Shown: one piece after another, positions 61,545-64,000 of the stretch
Position numbering within the stretch: the stretch's first letter is position 1
How the letters are laid out: each line of letters opens with the position of its first letter
Source: Granulosicoccus sp964390335
Lineage (GTDB): Bacteria; Pseudomonadota; Gammaproteobacteria; Granulosicoccales; Granulosicoccaceae
Direction of reading: 5' to 3'
Assembly (NCBI GenBank): GCA_964390335.1
Contig: CAYMHU010000016.1
Span: 1-64,000, forward strand
DNA length: 64,000 nucleotides
The notes under the pieces: model-generated
What the model saw: the letters and a program-made list of their open reading frames with translations, nothing else
Told to the model about the DNA's origin: nothing
The model's database searches: none
Translations under genes and position numbers: made by a program

Positions 61545-61949
61545 TTAATCCTTACCGGCCTTTGCACTGATACGCTTATCAAAACGTACAAGATCTACAA
61601 CAATTCGTTCGTGCGTGCCTTCGCCGATACGTTCTGACTCATCTTCAGCCCATACGTTAAAGACCACCTTTCTATCCATAACTTCTATGACCTCTGCATG
61701 TGCAACAACGCGCATGCCAACCGGTGTTGCAGCGATGTGGCTGATATTGAGTTGTGTACCAACCGTTTGGAAACCCGCTGGTAAGTGCTGCTCAACTGCG
61801 TTTAACGCAGCCTCCTCCAGCAACATAACCATCACCGGTGTGGCAAGAACTTTTATTTTGCCACTGCCAACGTGGTGAGCGGTGTCTCGGGTACCTACAA
61901 CAATTTCTGTTGTGGCTTTCATGCCTACTTTAATGTCGATTTTGGTCAT
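61545..61949 (-). CDS. FlK-type hot-dog thioesterase
   Basis: A 134-residue acyl-CoA thioesterase of the fluoroacetyl-CoA thioesterase-like group. The catalytic triad spacing of FlK is kept: Thr37 in VLATPVM, Glu45 in MLLEEAA, and His71 in ISHIAATPVGM. In FlK these are Thr42, Glu50 and His76, with the same spacing of 8 and 34. Most relatives work on ordinary short acyl-CoAs. Downstream of the arsJ gene on the same strand, with 79 bases between; no pathway link is evident. Confidence 0.85.
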   Translation of the reverse strand: MTKIDIKVGMKATTEIVVGTRDTAHHVGSGKIKVLATPVMVMLLEEAALNAVEQHLPAGFQTVGTQLNISHIAATPVGMRVVAHAEVIEVMDRKVVFNVWAEDESERIGEGTHERIVVDLVRFDKRISAKAGKD

Positions 61950-62028
61950 TACTATCTATCCTGGTTCCATTCGTAGATTAGGTTTGATAGTCCAAACCCA
62001 ACTAACAAGATACCAGTCAATCGTGAAA

Positions 62029-63243
62029 TTAGCCAGAAATGTGTTGTCCTTTGCGTGGCAATTTAAGTGAACACAACAAAGACAGCGATAGCAGCACGCA
62101 CGCACCCAACAAACATCCAATCAAAGAACCTTGCAGTGTAAGCAAGCCAGACAGTAAGGTACCCAGCAAGCGTCCGGCGGCATTGGCCATGTAATAGAAA
62201 CCGACGTCCATCGATGTAGCATTGCTCTCTGCGTAGTGTACTACCAAGAAACTGTGTAGAGAGGAGTTCACCGCGAACACAGCACCAAACAGAAATAAGC
62301 CTGGAATGATGCCAAGGTAAGCCGGTATCGACACAGCATGTGCGACAGCCACCAAACCGGTCACAATAAACAATTTTAAAACCCACTTTGTTGCGGCGCT
62401 GCCATCACTGCTATTCGCTTGTTTTCCATGTACGATTTTTGGCGCCAACACTTGCACACCACCATACAAAATGATCCAAGTGGCCATAAACGCACCGGTT
62501 TTCCAGTGGCTCCATTGCAACGTAGATGCAAAATACACAGGCAGACCGACTACAAACCACACATCTCTGGAAGAAAACAGAAATAGTCGAGCCGCACTTA
62601 ACCAATTTATCTGCTCACTGCGCGAAAAAAGCTGATTAAACTTTGGCTTCGTAGATGCTTTACCCTGCCCGCTTTCAAGAAACACTAGGCTGACTAGAAG
62701 CCCAAACACGACTAATGCAATCATGACCAGAATAGCATTGCGAAATCCAACCAGCGATAGCAGTACCGCACCAACAAAAAACCCGACCCCTTTCAGCGTG
62801 TTTTTTGAGCCAGTCAGTAATGCAATCCATCTGAATAAAGTTGAATCAGCATCGGCAGGTACTAACGATTTCATGGAGCTCTTCGCGCTCATTTTATTAA
62901 GATCTTTCGCAATCCCTGAAAGCGCCTGGGCCGCCATTACCCAAACAACGCTGAGCATATTGTCCGGAACGGTCAACATGGCTAAGGCCACTACTTGCAA
63001 CAGCAACCCCGCATTCATTAACCTGTTAAGGCCGAAACGCGCACCGGCATAACCGCCTAATAGATTAGTTACTACACCAAATGCTTCGTAGAGTAGAAAG
63101 AGAAAGGCGATTTCGAGTGGGTTATAACCGAGGTTATAAAAATGCAAAACCACCAACATGCGCAACGCGCCGTCGGTAATAGTAAACAGCCAATAGCACA
63201 GCGTAACTGAGCCGTACTGTCGTAAGGAGTGCTGTTTATTCAA
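62029..63243 (-). CDS. arsJ: Organoarsenical efflux MFS transporter ArsJ
   Basis: A 404-residue, 12-helix MFS protein that in Pseudomonas exports 1-arseno-3-phosphoglycerate. The N-terminus (SLRQYGSVTLCYWLFTITDG, LRMLVVLHFYNLGY) and SGIAKDLNKMSAKSSMK near residue 122 are characteristic of ArsJ. It is directly downstream of a gapdh gene whose enzyme makes the unstable arsenate ester, the known pairing. The partner gene is interrupted here. Confidence 0.92.
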   Translation of the reverse strand: MNKQHSLRQYGSVTLCYWLFTITDGALRMLVVLHFYNLGYNPLEIAFLFLLYEAFGVVTNLLGGYAGARFGLNRLMNAGLLLQVVALAMLTVPDNMLSVVWVMAAQALSGIAKDLNKMSAKSSMKSLVPADADSTLFRWIALLTGSKNTLKGVGFFVGAVLLSLVGFRNAILVMIALVVFGLLVSLVFLESGQGKASTKPKFNQLFSRSEQINWLSAARLFLFSSRDVWFVVGLPVYFASTLQWSHWKTGAFMATWIILYGGVQVLAPKIVHGKQANSSDGSAATKWVLKLFIVTGLVAVAHAVSIPAYLGIIPGLFLFGAVFAVNSSLHSFLVVHYAESNATSMDVGFYYMANAAGRLLGTLLSGLLTLQGSLIGCLLGACVLLSLSLLCSLKLPRKGQHISG

Positions 63244-63260
63244 ATTCGAGCCCTATTGGA

Positions 63261-64000
63261 CTATGCATCGCTGCGCGCTACTAACTGCATAAGCTCAACA
63301 GTGCGGTTGGCATAGCCCCATTCGTTGTCGTACCACGCGTAGAGTTTTAACTGGGTTTCGTTAATAACCATGGTTGATAATGCATCAACAATTGTAGAGC
63401 GTGGATCGCCACAATAATCAGTTGAAACCAGTGGTCGATGCTCTGCACCGAGTATTCCGGCCAGATCGCCTTCAGCGGCCTGACTCAGCAGATCGTTGAC
63501 TTCCTCTGAGGTAGTAGCGCGTGACATCTCGAATACGCAGTCGGTCAAAGATGCATTGGCCAGGGGAACCCTGACTGCATGACCATTTAACCGACCTTCC
63601 AGTTCGGGAAATATCAACGCAATAGCTTTAGCCGAACCGGTAGTAGTCGGAATCAAGTTTGACCCGCTCGATCGGGCTCTGCGCAAATCGCTACGTGGCT
63701 GATCAAGCACCGACTGAGTATTGGTGATGTCGTGAATAGTTGTTATAGAGCCATGCGTAATGCCAATATTTTCGTGGATAACTTTCACAACAGGCGCAAG
63801 GCAATTGGTTGTACAAGAGGCCGCAGTGACTATTTTATATTTGCCGGGTTCGTAAAGATGATCGTTCACACCCATCACAACGTTGAGAATATCGGGATCG
63901 TTTACTGGCGCGCTAACCACCACTCGCTTTACACCTTGCGTAAGATAAACTTCTAATTAATCTTTCTGCCGCATTTTACCTGAGGCTTCTAAAACAACAT
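63261..64000 (-). pseudogene. ArsJ-associated glyceraldehyde-3-phosphate dehydrogenase, in-frame TAA, runs off window
   Basis: The C-terminal two thirds of a GAPDH that makes 1-arseno-3-phosphoglycerate for ArsJ export. The catalytic Cys is in AASCTTNCLAP, and the C-terminus WYDNEWGYANRTVEL is complete. Going upstream in the same frame, the protein reads back through LTQGVKRVVVSAP to a TAA at 63957-63959, and beyond that VVLEASGKMRQKD continues to the window edge, matching the family in one frame. A single codon is therefore a stop. Translation from a GTG at 63923 would lack most of the NAD domain. Either a recent nonsense mutation, an error, or read-through. Confidence 0.82.

Noticed and set aside
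24283..64000. Reassignment of TAA to a sense codon in this organism
   Set aside because: TAA ends many intact genes in the window (for example ligA, rpsA, iolD), so it works as a normal stop. Only limited read-through, error or gene loss remains possible.
1..64000. tRNA, rRNA, CRISPR, insertion sequences and prophage genes
   Set aside because: I looked through the intergenic regions on both strands and saw no cloverleaf, spaced repeat array, transposase or phage gene.

Overview
The window looks like a chromosome segment from a marine, aerobic gammaproteobacterium. The evidence is the housekeeping order gyrA-pheA-tyrA-aroA-cmk-rpsA-ihfB-lapB-pyrF, the ubiG and yciK-like neighbourhood, efp with epmA, a HlyU-type protein, and TRAP and sugar ABC transporters. 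By eye the GC content is close to one half. I cannot place it at genus level; a lineage near Arenicellales/Granulosicoccaceae is only a guess. I saw no tRNA, rRNA, CRISPR array, insertion sequence or prophage.

Layout. 0.3-7.7 kb: a 4-hydroxybenzoate/protocatechuate locus with a TRAP transporter (dctMQP), pobA, a GntR-family regulator and the divergent ligABC (4,5-ring cleavage). The regulator and ligA share an intergenic region with repeated operator-like sequences. 7.7-20.1 kb: housekeeping genes on the minus strand (VOC protein, phosphoribosyltransferase, pyrF, lapB, ihfB, rpsA, cmk, aroA, tyrA, pheA, gyrA). 20.3-28.9 kb: ubiG, a degenerate squalene-synthase-like protein, a YciK-like SDR, an agmatinase-family hydrolase, a DUF4399 gene broken by an in-frame TAA, and small envelope and repair genes. 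29-36.8 kb: an unusual minus-strand set with a class I fumarase pair, a succinate dehydrogenase/fumarate reductase-like complex (gene order B-anchor-anchor-A), a TauE-type exporter, a double SnoaL-like protein and an enolase-superfamily enzyme. 36.9-43.8 kb: a myo-inositol catabolic locus (class II aldolase, iolB, iolC, iolD, divergent iolE, and a Gfo/Idh dehydrogenase).

43.9-46 kb: two membrane proteins and a glutathione S-transferase. 46-53.3 kb: an amino-sugar locus with nagA, a BadF-type kinase and a divergent ABC transporter operon that contains a Gfo/Idh oxidoreductase. 53.3-55 kb: a doubly truncated M24 peptidase and an exported beta-rich protein. 55-61.5 kb: prmB, SCO1 and PCu(A)C copper proteins, psd, then efp-epmA and a small HE..H protein that may belong to the EF-P modification pathway. 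61.5-64 kb: a FlK-type thioesterase, arsJ, and the arsJ-partner GAPDH, which is interrupted by an in-frame TAA and runs off the window.

Points most worth following up: the SdhA-like flavoprotein that has Cys where the FAD-linking His normally sits, together with its fumarase, TauE, SnoaL and enolase-superfamily neighbours; the HE..H protein in the efp-epmA operon; two otherwise intact genes each interrupted by a single in-frame TAA; and the operator array between the GntR gene and ligA.
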